Assembly: GCA_030144725.1 (NCBI GenBank) | Contig: JASKMD010000018.1 | Coordinates: forward strand, 4,851,721-4,915,720 | Direction: 5' to 3' | DNA length: 64,000 bases | From: Haematococcus lacustris | Taxonomy: Eukaryota; Chlorophyta; Chlorophyceae; Chlamydomonadales; Haematococcaceae | Shown: positions 23,557 to 36,917 of the stretch, piece after piece | Layout of the letters: each line of letters starts with the position of its first letter | How positions within the stretch are numbered: the stretch's first letter is position 1 | Translations under genes and position numbers: made by a program | Notes under the pieces: generated by a model | What the model was told of the DNA's origin: nothing | Seen by the model: the letters and a program-made list of their open reading frames with translations, nothing else | Databases searched by the model: none

Positions 23557-24958
23557 ATGTCGCGCACAGTCTCGTTCGTGGCGATGCTGGTGGTGCTTGC
23601 CGTCACGGTGCAAGGTGTAGTGACGCTCGATCGAGCAGCGTTATGAGAACCTGCAGATCCGGACATGCTGATTACCGGTGTGCCGCGAATACACCGCAGG
23701 CCGCACACTTACGCAGCAGAGCGGCGCCAGCGCCACGGCAGTCGCGCAGGCCCTGGTAAGCTGAAGCTGACTGGGTGGGCCCGGGAGGGGGGGGGGGCTG
23801 GGCGAAGGTGGCACCTGCAGTTTGTTTGGCGACCCACAGAAGCCACGTGACACGCGAGCTGACGCTGCACGGGTTTCGCTGCTGCGCCTGCCGCCTGCCT
23901 GGTCTGACCAGCACTTCACCCTCCGGGTCGACCACCGGGGTGTTACGACGCTCCCGTACGACGCTCCCGTCCTTCTCCTCTCGCGCCCACCCCCCGCTGC
24001 GGTGCCTGTGCGATTGCAGGCAAGAGGTGACGGGAATGCTGCGGCGAACGCATTTGCCCAGGCCGTAGCCAGCGGCCAAGGAACTGCTGCCGCCCAGGTG
24101 AGGCTGGCCATTGAGCTCACATGCAGGGTGGCTGTCCCTACCTTCCCTCTTGTTCACCTTCGCTCCTGTCCTGCGTTGCCCAGGCCGTGGCTCAGGCCTC
24201 AGCCTCTGGCAACAGCAGGGCTGCCGGCACAGCACTGGCCCAGGCAGCAGCACAAGCCTCGGCATCAGGACAGTCCAACGCTTTTGCCCAGGTGAGACCC
24301 GTGTGCTGACATTCCTATGTTGCCGTGCATGTGTGATGCCCTGCTATGCCGCAGTGTTGCTTGCAGTCTGGGTGACTTGCCCATGCATATCCCATGCCTT
24401 TCCGCTTGTGCCCCTTCATACCCGCTGCTGCCGTCACTGGGGTGCTGCAGGCCCTGGCCAGCGCCACTGCCACCGGTGGCTCAGCCACAGCCAACTCCCT
24501 GGCCCAGGCGGCATCCCAAGGTGGTGCCCCGGCACTGGCCACTGCCCTGTCCCAGGTGCGGCTGCACCCACTGCTGCTGCTGTGCCCCACTGCTGGTTGC
24601 GGGGTTGGCTTTGATCTAGCATTCAATGTTGGAGTGAGCTTTCGTATGCCTGCCCATACCCCGGCTGCCGCCCAAAGCTGCTGCTGCACAGCACCCTACC
24701 TTGATCTAATGGCATGGGGCTGTTAATGATGGCAAGCCCAGCTGAGCTTGTGCCAACCTAGTAGCTGGCTGGGTGCAGGGTGCTTGCCGCCAGTCCTCCT
24801 GCCCTGCCCTTAGCGACCTACAACCGTGTGCCGCAGGCTGCTGCCAGCGGAGGCCAGGCACAGGCCACAGCCATTGCTCAGGCTACCGCCCAGACCACTG
24901 CCTCACCCAGCCCCGCTGCCAAGAGGCCACCACCTCCCAAGCGCCTGTCCATGAGCTA
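23557..24958 (+). CDS. Secreted Ala/Gln/Ser-rich repeat protein (copy B')
   Basis: Twin of the gene at 3626-5027, with exons shifted by 19931. It is likely the same locus counted twice by the assembly. Confidence 0.7.
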
Positions 24959-25752
24959 GCGCACTGGCAGCAGTGGAGCTAGTCAGGCGGAGATGCCTGG
25001 GTTGAAACATGTGTGCTAACAGCTGTGTTGCCATGCAATGCGTGACGGGACACCCTAGCATTTGGATTGTTGCCTGTTGTATGCCTATGCCACAGCACCT
25101 CACCCACAGCACTGATACTTGATGTTTTCAGGTTCCTGAGTTGAGCAATAAAGGGACAAGCTGCATTTCTTTCTGTTTGTAAAGCCACTGCTTGTGCACA
25201 TGTTTGGGAAGGAGGAGAGGGCCTCATGCTGCTGCTGGTCGTCCTTGTGTAAATCGTCAGTCTGAACTGCAAGTGCTCCAGTGAAATCCTGACACCGCTG
25301 GCCCATATGGCAGCATGAAGACCCTTCCTTCGCTTGCCATGTCCTCCCTCACCCTCAACGCAGTCAGGGCACCCATTCAAGGGCAGGGCACACACGCAGC
25401 ACCGCACCTCAAATGCTGCTCATGGCGGTGACGTAGGTTGCTGTGCTACCACAGGTTGGCGGTGCATCTCCCCCACCACGGTGTCCTTCCGCTGCTAGGT
25501 TCCTAACTTGAAGGGGTTGGCGTCCGCCAGGGGCAGACAGCACTCACTCGTGAAACTCCCCTAACCCGCACTTCTCTGGGACAGCCGACAGCCCACACTT
25601 CTCCGCTGCTTGGTGCCAACAATTCTCAATGATTTCTGCCGGGAATGCCTGAGGTGCAGGCAGCAAGCACTCACTCGCGAAACTTTCTAACCCACTCTTC
25701 GCCGAAAGCCAGACAAGTCTGTTCTGGGTGGTTGCGATGTAAGGCAGGCCCG

Positions 25753-28250
25753 ATGGCCGATGGGGCTGCGGGGTATGAGGACCAAACGTCTATCACATGG
25801 CAGGATCCCAACTACCCTCACGCGCTCGATCGCTTCACTGCATTGCACTACTTTGAGTTCTCGCCCTTTTTCGACCGCACATGCAACAACACCCTGGCGC
25901 GGCAGCAGGGGCGTGACCCAGCAGTTCCAGGTACCCTCGAGTGGGTGCAGCAAGCAAGCTTGCATTGGGATACCACAGCTGCGGGCTCAAGTGTTGACAG
26001 CCATAATGACTGTTTATTGCCATAGAACATTGCCTGTAACACTGCCGGGTTGCTGTGGGATGACAACCGTAGGAATGTGGCACCGTCTGGAGGTCTAGAG
26101 TTTGTGCTGGAGCTGGAACAGCCACCCAACCTGTTCGTCATTCGCAAGCAAATGCGCAAAGGCCAGGATGTTAACGTCCCAGGCGCAGTGTCAGTGATGA
26201 CCCTGTACTACATCCTGGACAGGTGAGTTGCAGTGGAGGAAGTGGGAAGGCTCATGACTACTGGCAGCGCAGAAAGCCCCGCTGCCTGTGCCCTGCATGC
26301 TGCTGCCGCCCCAGGGTGGTGTACCAGACCCCCAGCTTACTCAGCGCCTTGAAGACCCGGCTGAGCCGTTGCATCAGCGCCATGCACTCAGGCTTCGCCC
26401 AACTGCAGGTATGCGCCCCTGCCCCTGGCCTGCCGGGCTGAGCCAGGTCAGCTGCAAGCATAGCCTGTCACATGGTGGCATGGTCATTGGTGTGACTGGA
26501 AGCTGAAGAAGGTAAAACAAAGCCGTGGGCTCCTTGGAGGGCAAGCTAGATGGTGCAGGGTGGGTGGACTACGCCGGCTAAAAAGTGCTGTATGCTGCGG
26601 GACAAGCACCTAGCACCTAGCAATTAGCAGCCACCAGGGAGCCGTAGGCCCATTGAGTGTCATGTGTGCTGGTTGGGATCCCTGGCAGATCAGTTCATTA
26701 CCAGCAGCATTGTCATCACCTGGCATCTGCCTGCCGGCAAGGTTAGGGTGTTGTCGTGCAGAGGTTGTCTCTTGCTCTCAAGCTGTGTTTGTGCTCAACG
26801 TTGTCATGCAAGTGGCAACACCTACTCAAAGACCTGCATCTATGTCATCACAAGACATCTACCGACCAGCATGGTTAGGGGCAAGCTGCATGTGTGCTTA
26901 GCGGCGAGGCTTGTTTCCTTAGCATGGGCTCCCCGCTTCCATTCAGGCTGACCTTGACCCCTTGGCCCGCACCCTCAAGGCCTCCAAGGCACCTCCCCAA
27001 GGCCAGGTGGGTGCCGCTCCCTGTGCCTTTGCCACCTCAGTTGACTGACTTCCCCCTTTGAGGGCCAGCACCACCCTGCAACTCATCACATGCTGGCAGC
27101 CAGCCCAATAGGCCATCCCTGCACATAGCAGCAGGCATGGGAGGACGCATCATGCAGCTAGACTGTTGCTGATCTGGCCCTCCATGACTTGAATCTGGCC
27201 CTCCACACACAAATGGAGTACTCCCACCCTGTCCAGCGTCAACCATCGCCCTGGTCCCTCCAGCAGCATGAAGCAGCTGCAGGGACAGGCAGGTGGCACT
27301 CCAGGCTCCCTCCATGACAGCACCCGCCCACCTCCCTTCATGTCTTGCCTGCTTGGGTGCAGTCGGCTGGAGGGGAGCAAGCCATGCCCGCTGCCGACAC
27401 CCCTCCCTCATTAGTGGATGGGGCAGGGGAGGGCCAGGGGACGGCAGGCGGCTTAGGGAGCAGGAAGGAGGCTGCTCCTACCCACATGGTAGTGGCCAAG
27501 ACTGTGGGGCCGGACGAAGCGACTCACTGGAAGCGCACTGACAACATCATCCTGACGGTGCTCAGCAGGTGGGTGGACCCGCTTCAAATCTCACTCCTGC
27601 CTGCAGCCAGCTGTCAGTGGGCCTGAGAGGCACGGTGGACTTGTACTGCTGCACCTGCCCAGCTCCGCATGGCAACGCCCATCTAGTGGGGTTCCTATTG
27701 TGATTGTGAGAAAGTAAGAGGCCCTCACTCGGAGGCAACGCTCACTTGACAAACACAACAAAGCACTGAGCCACTAAGCGGAGCCCAAGACAGAAGTCAC
27801 ACTTTGAACCACGGAGAACTCACCCCCTGTTGGGCTGGCTGAACCTAGCGTACCTTGCTCCAACAGATTGCCAGGTCTGAGCATTGATGATGTGGGGCAC
27901 CTCGCTTCAGTCATCAGCCACTAGGCTGCAGGACGTGTGCATTGTGCGTCAGCACTGTCTGACACATGTCAGCCTCACAGTGTGGAAATCCAGGGAGTCA
28001 TGCTTTGTTGCATGGCATAGCCAAGCAGCAGGCAACCGTGCCCACAACCGCCTGGGCTCGGCTGTGTGAGACAGTGACTCGCTGTAGAGTGTGTGTGAGA
28101 GTGTGAGAGTGTGAAAAAGGGTGTGATGGTTGCAGGTACCCTCTACCTGAGATGCCCCCTCACTACTACACACCTGGGGCTGTGCCCGAGCCTGCCTCGG
28201 TTGACGCCGCTGCTGCCGAACCACCTCTTGCTAAGCGGGCCAAGCAGTGA
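25753..28250 (+). CDS. MED6: Mediator complex subunit 6 (MED6), twin copy
   Basis: Identical to the gene at 5822-8319 with exons shifted by 19931 (second exon ends at 26222; then 26315-26408, 26947-27006, 27363-27568, 28136-28250). It is probably the same gene represented twice in the assembly. All MED6 motifs are intact and no frameshift is seen. Confidence 0.85.
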
Positions 28251-28421
28251 GGAGGGCATGGGCTGCCCAGATGCATGAGGCATACGCATGTACGAGCCAG
28301 GATGCCAGAGGGAGGGCGCGGCGCGGCGCGGCGTCAGCGCATCTGGGTAGAACAGCGATTTGTGTACGCGTCCTAGTAGCACCGTGGGCTTGGGACTATC
28401 CCACCTCCGTCGCGTTCCGTT

Positions 28422-29889
28422 GGTCACCCCCGCCATTGGCCCCGCAGTTCACTTTTTGGCACCGTCTTTGATCCGCTGCATGTAATTCTTCCACCGTTTC
28501 TACATCTCACAACGGTGTCGCTAGCAGGTTAGGCCCTCTTTGGCCAATTGTACTGCATTGTCTCAACGACTTGATTAGCTTCGCAACGTCATTCTCCATC
28601 TGTTTATATGCGTGTCGCAACAGGAGATATGAATTGGTGGCCGGAGGCATTTCCGTGCCGAGCAGCCTATGCTGCCGTCGGACTTGCAACTCGCGATTAC
28701 ATCCCAGGTAAGCACGGGGCGTTGTGTCTTAATGCGTGTTGCATACGATGCTAAGACATGCAACCAAATCTGCTGACCTGCACAGGTGCTTGGCCGTTTT
28801 GAGGATCAACACCAAACCCACACCAGCCCAAGGGTCTCCCAGGCAGCAGTGCAGCAAGGCAATCAGCCATTGAAAACAGTCACTCGCACACTTCCGCAAC
28901 GCATGACAGGCATGAACAGCTGAGGGTAGCACACAGCAGTCCCCAACCTGATTTTCATGCATTGTTTTAGATAGGTAATGTCTCCTATGTGGGCCTGACA
29001 TGGTTATGTGTATTTTGCTGCAGGATGCCATCCAAAAGATACCAGTGCCCAGCCCAGCCCAGCCCAGCCCAGCCCAGCCCAGCCCAGCCTGATTTGGTGC
29101 CATGGGGCATAGGCAGCAAGGCAAGGTGCTTAGCAGTCCCGTAGTGAGTGTTAGCTATAGCAAGGAGGTGCAGCCAGTCTTTGCTTGTTGTGCACATAGC
29201 ATAGGTGGTGTGTGAGGCATGAGTCATTGTGTTGTTGTTGTGGTGGTGTGTTGTTGAGGTGTTGTTGTGTTGTGTGGTGTTGCCACCTTCTTACATCAAT
29301 GCATGTGCTTGGCATCAACGATATATGTCTTCTGTAGTGGTGTTGCAAGGCGTTTGAGCATCGATACATGTATTGCTGTAATAGTTTTGCGTGACATGTG
29401 CCTGCTGAAGTTGAGGGAGAAGGTTGAGGCACCACGACACATGTAATAATGAAAGCCAAAGCCATCCCGAGCCATCCCGAGAACATAGTGCCAAGTGATG
29501 ATGTAGTGCTGTCATGATGCAGCTTATATTTGCATAGAGTCATGACGTGACGTAATTGAGGTAAGGGGTGCCAGCTGGCTGACTCGTGCGCATATTCACA
29601 AATTCTATGCTCCATGCATTGACATGCAAGAAGGCGTACTGCACTTGTGCCGTTGGCTTACGGCGTGCGTAGAAGGATTTCCAACATCGTCTTATGATGT
29701 GCGTGAGTCTTTTAGGAGCGGAAAGCACAGGTCAGGTTTGGGCGGGCGCCGATCTGAGCTAGTGTTTTGCGGCTGCTGGGTGCCGCATACGCCTGTTACA
29801 CCCGACTGCGTCAAAACTTTGTCGCGAGCTACACGGAGTTTCGCGCCCCAGACCGTCTCACATTTGCGGGGCCAATGGCGGGGGTGACC
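28422..29889. mobile_element. 1.47-kb non-autonomous DNA transposon, twin copy
   Basis: Twin of 8491-9958 (TIRs 28422-28446 and 29865-29889). Confidence 0.8.
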
Positions 29890-32212
29890 TGTAGTCAGCT
29901 GTGACACGCCCTGGAACGGACGGAGCCCATAGGCCACGGATAGCAATTGACGAACGGAGCCCATAGGCCACGGATAGCAATTGCGCCTGGTGCGTTGCAA
30001 TCGTACTTTTGCGCTGTATCCCGCTGATGGTTGTGCCTGGCCTGAAGCCTGTGGCGCCCTCCACAATAAATGTGCTTAAGACGCAAACTTGCTATTGGGT
30101 GCTAGTTGTTGTAAGGTCGTACGGGTCTGAATGCCTATCGCAGCACCGTGCAGCCCCACGTGACTGCCCAGTCGAGCGCGACGGTGGCGGGAGGTGCATC
30201 TATAGTCCTAGTTACATCTAGTAAGTGGCGCAGCACCATCAAACGCGACATGCCCCATGCCTTGACTGACCGGAATTCGGTGTTTCTCTGACTGGCGCCA
30301 GGCACTAGCCAGGGCTCCATCCGCGACCATTGTCTCACACATTGTCCGTAGCAAGCACATCTACATAATAGGTAAGATTGCTGCAACATGCAAGTGAGGT
30401 GTGAGTGACAGCTTCACAGCAAGCCCATGGCACGCCCAGCCATGCCACAGCCATGAGAACTAATAAAATCGTATGCCACTTTGCTAGTGGCCTGTTATCA
30501 CCCCAATGAAACTACAGCCCAAGTTTCATGTGGCACTGACGATTCGTTCAGCACTAACATGGGTATGCAGCCCCCCGACCTCATGTCCTATCACTACCAC
30601 CATGTGCCATCCTATTCGGCTGCAGGAAGGCATGCCAATGTGTCTATGTTGAGGTGTGTGATGGCAGACATGGGTATAGTTGGTGACAGGTGACATGTGC
30701 ACAGCCAGAGCATCCAACCAGTCAGCTATGTGCATGTTCCGCACTGGCTTTACGGTGGGCTGCCCATTGCCCACCACAGCCCACAACTCTTGCAGCTGGT
30801 TTTTCAGCAACTTTGAGGTGGTTGGTGGCAGCTTGTTGCTAGCTAGCTTGCAGCGGTACAAAGCTACTGCCTGCAAGTGCCTGCCCTTATCTGTAGCCTT
30901 GTCCGCTGCATACTGCTTTGCCTCCTCTTGCTGCATGGTGGTTGTTTGCCCACAGGCTGACCGTGCCTCTAAAGATGCCAGGCTGATAGTGATGGACCCC
31001 ACGCTTCTCTTGCAGACCGATGTGGAGGTGGCAGCACCGGCTGTGGGTGAGGGGGTGGCAGCGGCAGCTACGGGAGAGGGGTGGGCAGTGGCGAGCGAGG
31101 GTGATGCTATGCCAAAGAAGGCTACAGCTGCAGCCTGCTTGTCCTCCTTGCGTTGACGCTTGGCCACCCTGTCCTCCACCCTGCTCTCTGCTAGGCTCTC
31201 CCGTGTGATGTGAGGCACCCAGGTGTCCAAATCCTCAATGTGCGCCTTGACGTGAGCTGCCACCTGTTCTGGACTCATTTTCTCCACGCCGCTGCTGTTC
31301 AACGGCTTCAATGCTGTCTCACACGTTGCGTTGGTGATGTGGGCTGGTTTGTACAGGAGAGCAAGGAGCTCCTCCAAGCGGGAAGACAATACGCCAAGGA
31401 GGTACGTGCGCTGCAAAAGGCAGGCGGCAAGGGGTGGGAAGGCTGAAGGTGTTGTTGTGTAGCGTTGCATGCTTGTGGGCAGGTTGTGGGCATGTGCGTG
31501 AGCAAGCATGTGCGCATGTGCATGTGTAGCCACTAGAATCTGCCCCTTGCCCAATTTGTCCCATGCCCTTGCCCCTACCAACAAGTCACCGACAAGCTCC
31601 TTTGATGGTGGCCTCTCGAACATGTCCATGCCACCACAACTGAAATGCCCCAACACTGCCCATGCCGCTCGTTGCCGGGCTGTGCTGTCAGTGTCCCCCA
31701 GCTGGGCAAAGCGGTACGGCATCAGGTCCAAGAAGCCCATACGATGGCAGTAGTACCGGCGGGCCTCAAGGAAGATGGGTTGCACCACCTCCCAAGCTGA
31801 TGCAGTTGTCAGATGAAGCTGTTGGGCAACGTCGAACACCTCACATGCTGGGTGCGCCGACTCTTGTCCCTCCTGAGGCGGGGCGCACACTCGGTGAAGG
31901 AGTGCGACCTCCTGGTCATGGCGTGTATGCCACTGGCAGAAATGTCTGCTGCTGCCTGCCTGCCCCACAATAGGTAGGGTTGGAAGAAGCAACGGTTTAA
32001 GCCGGCCAGTGCGGCGCACTGCACCAAGACGTCCGGTGAGAGGGTCAAGAGCCGTTGCAGCTCTAGAAGGTTAGTGTGAGAGGGTGTGCCCTTGGCACTG
32101 GCTGGAGTCGTTGCGATGCGCACGTCCAACACATGCACAATCTCGGCATGGTGCTAGCAGCAATAGATGGCTATCCTGGCATACGACAGCCACCGTGTGC
32201 CAACGGCCTCCT

Positions 32213-33793
32213 TGTAACGTGCGGGAGTTGTCAACCACGCACCCCACAGGATGACCTAGCCTAAATGCCATGTACACGAGCTTAGAGCGGGGTAGCTCGT
32301 TGGGCTGTGAACCCACTGTTCCCTTTACAGGGTTCAGAGTACCTTATGGCCAGCATCACACTTGCATGCGCCGTACAACTGTTACATTCCTCCCCTCCTA
32401 CAAAGTAGCTTCCCCTCTCCGCCGCACCCTTGGCGACTCGCGGTCTGACATCATGTCAGCCGCTGGACACAGCCGACGGAATACACCGTGGCCTTGCACG
32501 AGCCTAGCACCCACACACCCATGTGTGCTTCATGTGCATGTAATTTCATGCATGCACCATGTGTGGCAAGCTTGCATGCAACATGTGTGGCAAGCTTGCA
32601 TGCAACAGCAAGCAACCATGCGTGTCAACAGCTCATTGACCGAGCATGGCACAACCATGCAACTCTTATGCATGGCTTAATGGATCTGCAGCACGACATG
32701 CATGCATTGGTCACATGCATCATGCATGCATCATGCATGTGCACCAGCAGCCAGCGGTGTCCAGCACCCACAACATGTCACGTTTGGCACAAAGCGATGC
32801 CTAGCATGATACCATGAACAGCCATGATCGGGCAATGAAGAGCCATAGCCGGCCATGCCAGCCATGCCAGCTATGCCAGCCACCTTCTCCCTTGGTCTTG
32901 GCCAACATCATAAGGACAACTTCATGAGGATGACGGGATACCTGCAGCCAACACTTCCTTGCACACGATGTTGGCGGCATATCGGATTAGCCGCCAACTT
33001 CCCATCACCTACATGGCAGCCATGACAAGCCATGTCTATGTCATGAGCTCTGTCCATGAGCCTAAGCCATGGCTATCACCCGGCTGCACCTGGCTGCACC
33101 TGGCTGCACCTGGCCACTTAGCCACACCAAGCCAGGGTGACCTGCATCTGCGGCTACGACATGAGCATCACCAAGCAGCCTAGGCCATGACTACCAAGAG
33201 CCATGAGTCGTGTGCCTAGTCAACATCCCTCACTGCCAACCTTACAACTAGGCTAGCATCACGACATTCAGGCATGGAGGCTGCAGCCAACAGGCTAAGG
33301 CTAGAGCTTCGGGAATGCACCACGTCAAGGCGCCACATCATGGCGCCACGTTCTGCGCCACATAAAGGCGCGTCACGTCACGATGCGACCGAGTGAAGTG
33401 CGCTAAACACAAATCGACCTGCGGCCAAACATTAGCTACGTCCCGCAGCCTTGTGAACGTGCACACTATGGACGAACACACTTCGACGGGCTTGCACCGA
33501 AATCGCATCCGGCGGCGGCGGCTGCCGAAAGCGGCTTGCATCGCACATACCATACGATGTCATCCGCTATCCGCAAATACAAGCCGAAGCACTTGGCGAA
33601 ACATCGGTCGAGAAATCAATGTAACGTGCGGGAGTTGTCAACCACGCACCCCACAGGATGACCTAGCCTAAATGCCATGTACACGAGCTTAGAGCGGGGT
33701 AGCTCGTTGGGCTGTGAACCCACTGTTCCCTTTACAGGGTTCAGAGTACCTTATGGCCAGCATCACACTTGCATGCGCCGTACAACTGTTACA
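32213..33793 (-). mobile_element. TRIM retrotransposon, twin copy
   Basis: Twin of 12282-13862; LTRs at 32213-32386 and 33620-33793, CTCCT duplications at 32208-32212 and 33794-33798. Confidence 0.88.
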
Positions 33794-35090
33794 CTCCTCC
33801 ACTAGGGGCATGCCTTCTGGCAGGTCCTTGCGCAGCTCTGCACTGATGTGGTCAAGCACCCAGAACAGAGCTGTGTTGTAGCCGGTCCGTTGATACAGCT
33901 GACTCTGTCCTGCTGACTCAAAGGCGTGCTTGGTTGTGTTATGCAGGATGTGACAGAGACAGTGGATGGCGTAGACGGGGTGATCCTGGATGCCCTCGTC
34001 TTGAAGCATGTTGGACAAGTGGGTCGCAACACTGTTGTGGACGCCGACGTTGGCGTTGCAGCTGTCCACCACCACAAACAAAACCCTCAAGCCCCGGGCT
34101 GGTGCAGGCGCAGAGGGTGGAGGAGGTGGCGGCGGCAGCGGCGGATGCACCAGCAGTCGGGCAAAGTGAGGATGCAGAGGGATGGGGCGCAGCTCTGGGG
34201 GAGGGGGTGTCAGCTGCGGGTGTGGATGAAAGGATGGCAGCAGCAGCTGCGGGAGGAGGGGGAGGGCCTGCGGAGGGAGGGTCGGCATGTGCGGGAAAGG
34301 GGGTGCCAGCGGAAGGGGTGGTGGGTGTAGGAGGAGGGGTTGGAGGAGGGGTGGGGCTGATGCTTGGAGGAGTTGAGTGGGGTGTTGGTTCAGTGCTGGG
34401 AGGTGGTGAAAGGTGGCCGGCAAGCGGACAGCCGGTAGGTAAGGGAGGGCATGAGCTGCCCACAAGGCTTGAGCATTTGGATGGTGCTGCCAGGATGGTG
34501 GGTCACTGAACTGCCACAGCCGCCCGTTGACCGATAGAATGCTGCATGCACAGCAAAAGGGGCATCTGACTTGAGTGCAAGTGAGAGCTAGTGCATGTAA
34601 GTGCATGTGAGCGATGGTTGATGCTGATGTTGAGGTATCTTACTATGAGGCTTGGCGTTTTGAAGGTGACATTGGTTCCTGTGGCAGAAGAAGGGTCCTG
34701 CATGACGAACAAGATCAAGGCAAGGTTGAGGGCTGAAGATGTTGTTTGTTGTAGCCCTTCTCTACCAGCTGCCGTACAAGCTGGACATTGTATAGTATTA
34801 AAGAGCTTTGTAAGTAGCAACCTGTCGCTCAGCTTGGGTGTCGCCCCCTGCCCAGCTCGTTGTAGGCCGTGCCGGATAGCGGCTACTGCCAACTCCATGG
34901 AATGTTCATCCTTCTGATGTTGTAGCAGTTGCGCCCTGGAACCCTGCAAGAAACACACATAAATAGCATGCACCATGGGGCATGCACCCTAAACTAAGGA
35001 TCTGCAACAAGGAGGTCTACAGGAACATGTGATGCAAACAAACATATGATGCATGGCCACTAACCTCCAGCAGCGATTGTGTGGCAGGCC

Positions 35091-35731
35091 CCTCGCTGCT
35101 GCCAGCTGGCAGGATGGCGGATGGACGCCGGGCAGGACTTGCAGCCACATGCGCCAGCCCAGCCCCCTGCCCCTGCAGCCCTGCCCCTCCCTGCCCCTCG
35201 CTGCTGCCAGCTGCCAGGATGGTGGGTGGACGGCGGGCAGGACTTGCAGCCACATGCGCCAGCCCAGCCCCCTGCCCCTGCAGCCCTGCCCCTCCCTGCC
35301 CCTCGCTGCTGCCAGCTGGCAGGATGGCGGATGGACGCCGGGCAGGACTTGCAGCCACATGCGCCAGCCCAGCCCCCTGCCCCTGCAGCCCTGCCCCTCC
35401 CTGCCCCTCGCTGCTGCCAGCTGCCAGGATGGTGGGTGGACGGCGGGCAGGACTTGCAGCCACATGCGCCAGCCCAGCCCCCTGCCCCTGCAGCCCTGCC
35501 CCTCCCTGCCCCTCGCTGCTGCCAGCTGCCAGGATGGTGGGTGGACGGCGGGCAGGACTTGCAGCCACATGCGCCAGCCCAGCCCCCTGCCCCTGCAGCC
35601 CTGCCCCTCCCTGCCCCTCGCTGCTGCCAGCTGGCAGGATGGCGGGTGGACGCCGGGCAGGACTTGCAGCCACATGCGCCAGCCCAGCCCCCTGCCCATG
35701 CAGCCCTGCCCCTCCCTGCCCCTCGCTGCTA
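35091..35731. repeat. 105-bp tandem repeat, twin copy
   Basis: Twin of 15160-15800. Confidence 0.85.
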
Positions 35732-36917
35732 CAAGCTTCTGGGAGGGTGGGTGGACACTGGGTAGGAGGAGTTGAGGCCTCCCCCACCATCTTGGCTGCA
35801 GGCGCTGGCTCCTGGGAGAACGGTGGTGCTCCATTCGCAGCTTGGTACCGTCTCTGACAAAGCTGTACACAACCATAGTGAGCAATGAGGGCGAGGTCTT
35901 TGGCTTCACAAGCCGCTTTCAACTGGCTGTCCACAACACTGGCTGGCCCAATGACACACAGCTTGTACTCGGGGGCACGAGTGAGGGTACCCTTAAGGCG
36001 CAAGGCTTCATGACGCAATCGCCATGCCACCTCCATCCCATCCTCCCCCTGGTGCACACCCACAGCTACCCATGCATAGAACTCCCTGGTGACGTTGGGG
36101 CAAGTGCACTTGCAACAGAGCACGCATTTGCCCTGGTTGGGGTGCTGGAACCTTGGCATGCCTTCCTGCAGCCAAATAGGATGGCACATGGTGGTAGTGA
36201 TAGGACATGAGGTCGGGGGGCTGCATACCCATGTTAGTGCTGAACGAATCGTCAGTGCCACATGAAACTTGGGCTGTAGTTTCATTGGGGTGATAACAGG
36301 CCACTAGCAAAGTGGCATACGATTTTATTAGTTCTCATGGCTGTGGCATGGCTGGGCGTGCCATGGGCTTGCTGTGAAGCTGTCACTCACACCTCACTTG
36401 CATGTTGCAGCAATCTTACCTATTATGTAGATGTGCTTGCTACGGACAATGTGTGTGACAATGGTCGCGGATGGAGCCCTGGCTAGTGCCTGGCGCCAGT
36501 CAGAGAAACACCGAAATCTGGTCAGTCAAGGCATGGGGCATGTCGCGTTTATTGATATCACGCTACGTACCTGGGCCAACTAGGACTAGAGATGCACCCC
36601 CGGCTCCTGTTGCTCACGACTGGATAGTCACGTGACTTTGCAACGCGTCGCTGGAACAATTTGTGCGATGCCCAGTGATAGAGACCACTACTATAGGCTC
36701 ATCCGCGGGGAAACATCTTCGCCCACCACCATCGCGGCCGTACTAGAGGCCAGCGACACAGACACGGCTTGAGCTATAGAGTGGGCTGGTGCAAACGCGA
36801 TGTCCTGAGGTGGCCTGTGTGACCCAAACTGACCCATGCGAACATTTTATCAGGCATGTCACAGCTGACCTGTAGCCATTCTGCATGCACATAGTTTAGA
36901 TCTGTGAAGTACAGTAT

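Larger units (their letters stand above)
19932..25501 (+). repeat. Tandem units A' and B' (twins of A and B)
   Basis: A' covers about 19932-22709 and B' about 22710-25501. They match A and B at offset 19931. In contig 2 the order is C-A'-B'-MED6, showing that at least three diverged units lie in tandem. Confidence 0.9.
30526..36285 (-). pseudogene. Degenerate hAT-like transposase gene, twin copy
   Basis: Twin of 10595-16354, with the same TRIM insertion and stop codon. Confidence 0.6.
29895..36867 (-). mobile_element. hAT-like DNA transposon, twin copy
   Basis: Twin of 9964-16936; target duplications at 29887-29894 and 36868-36875. Confidence 0.8.
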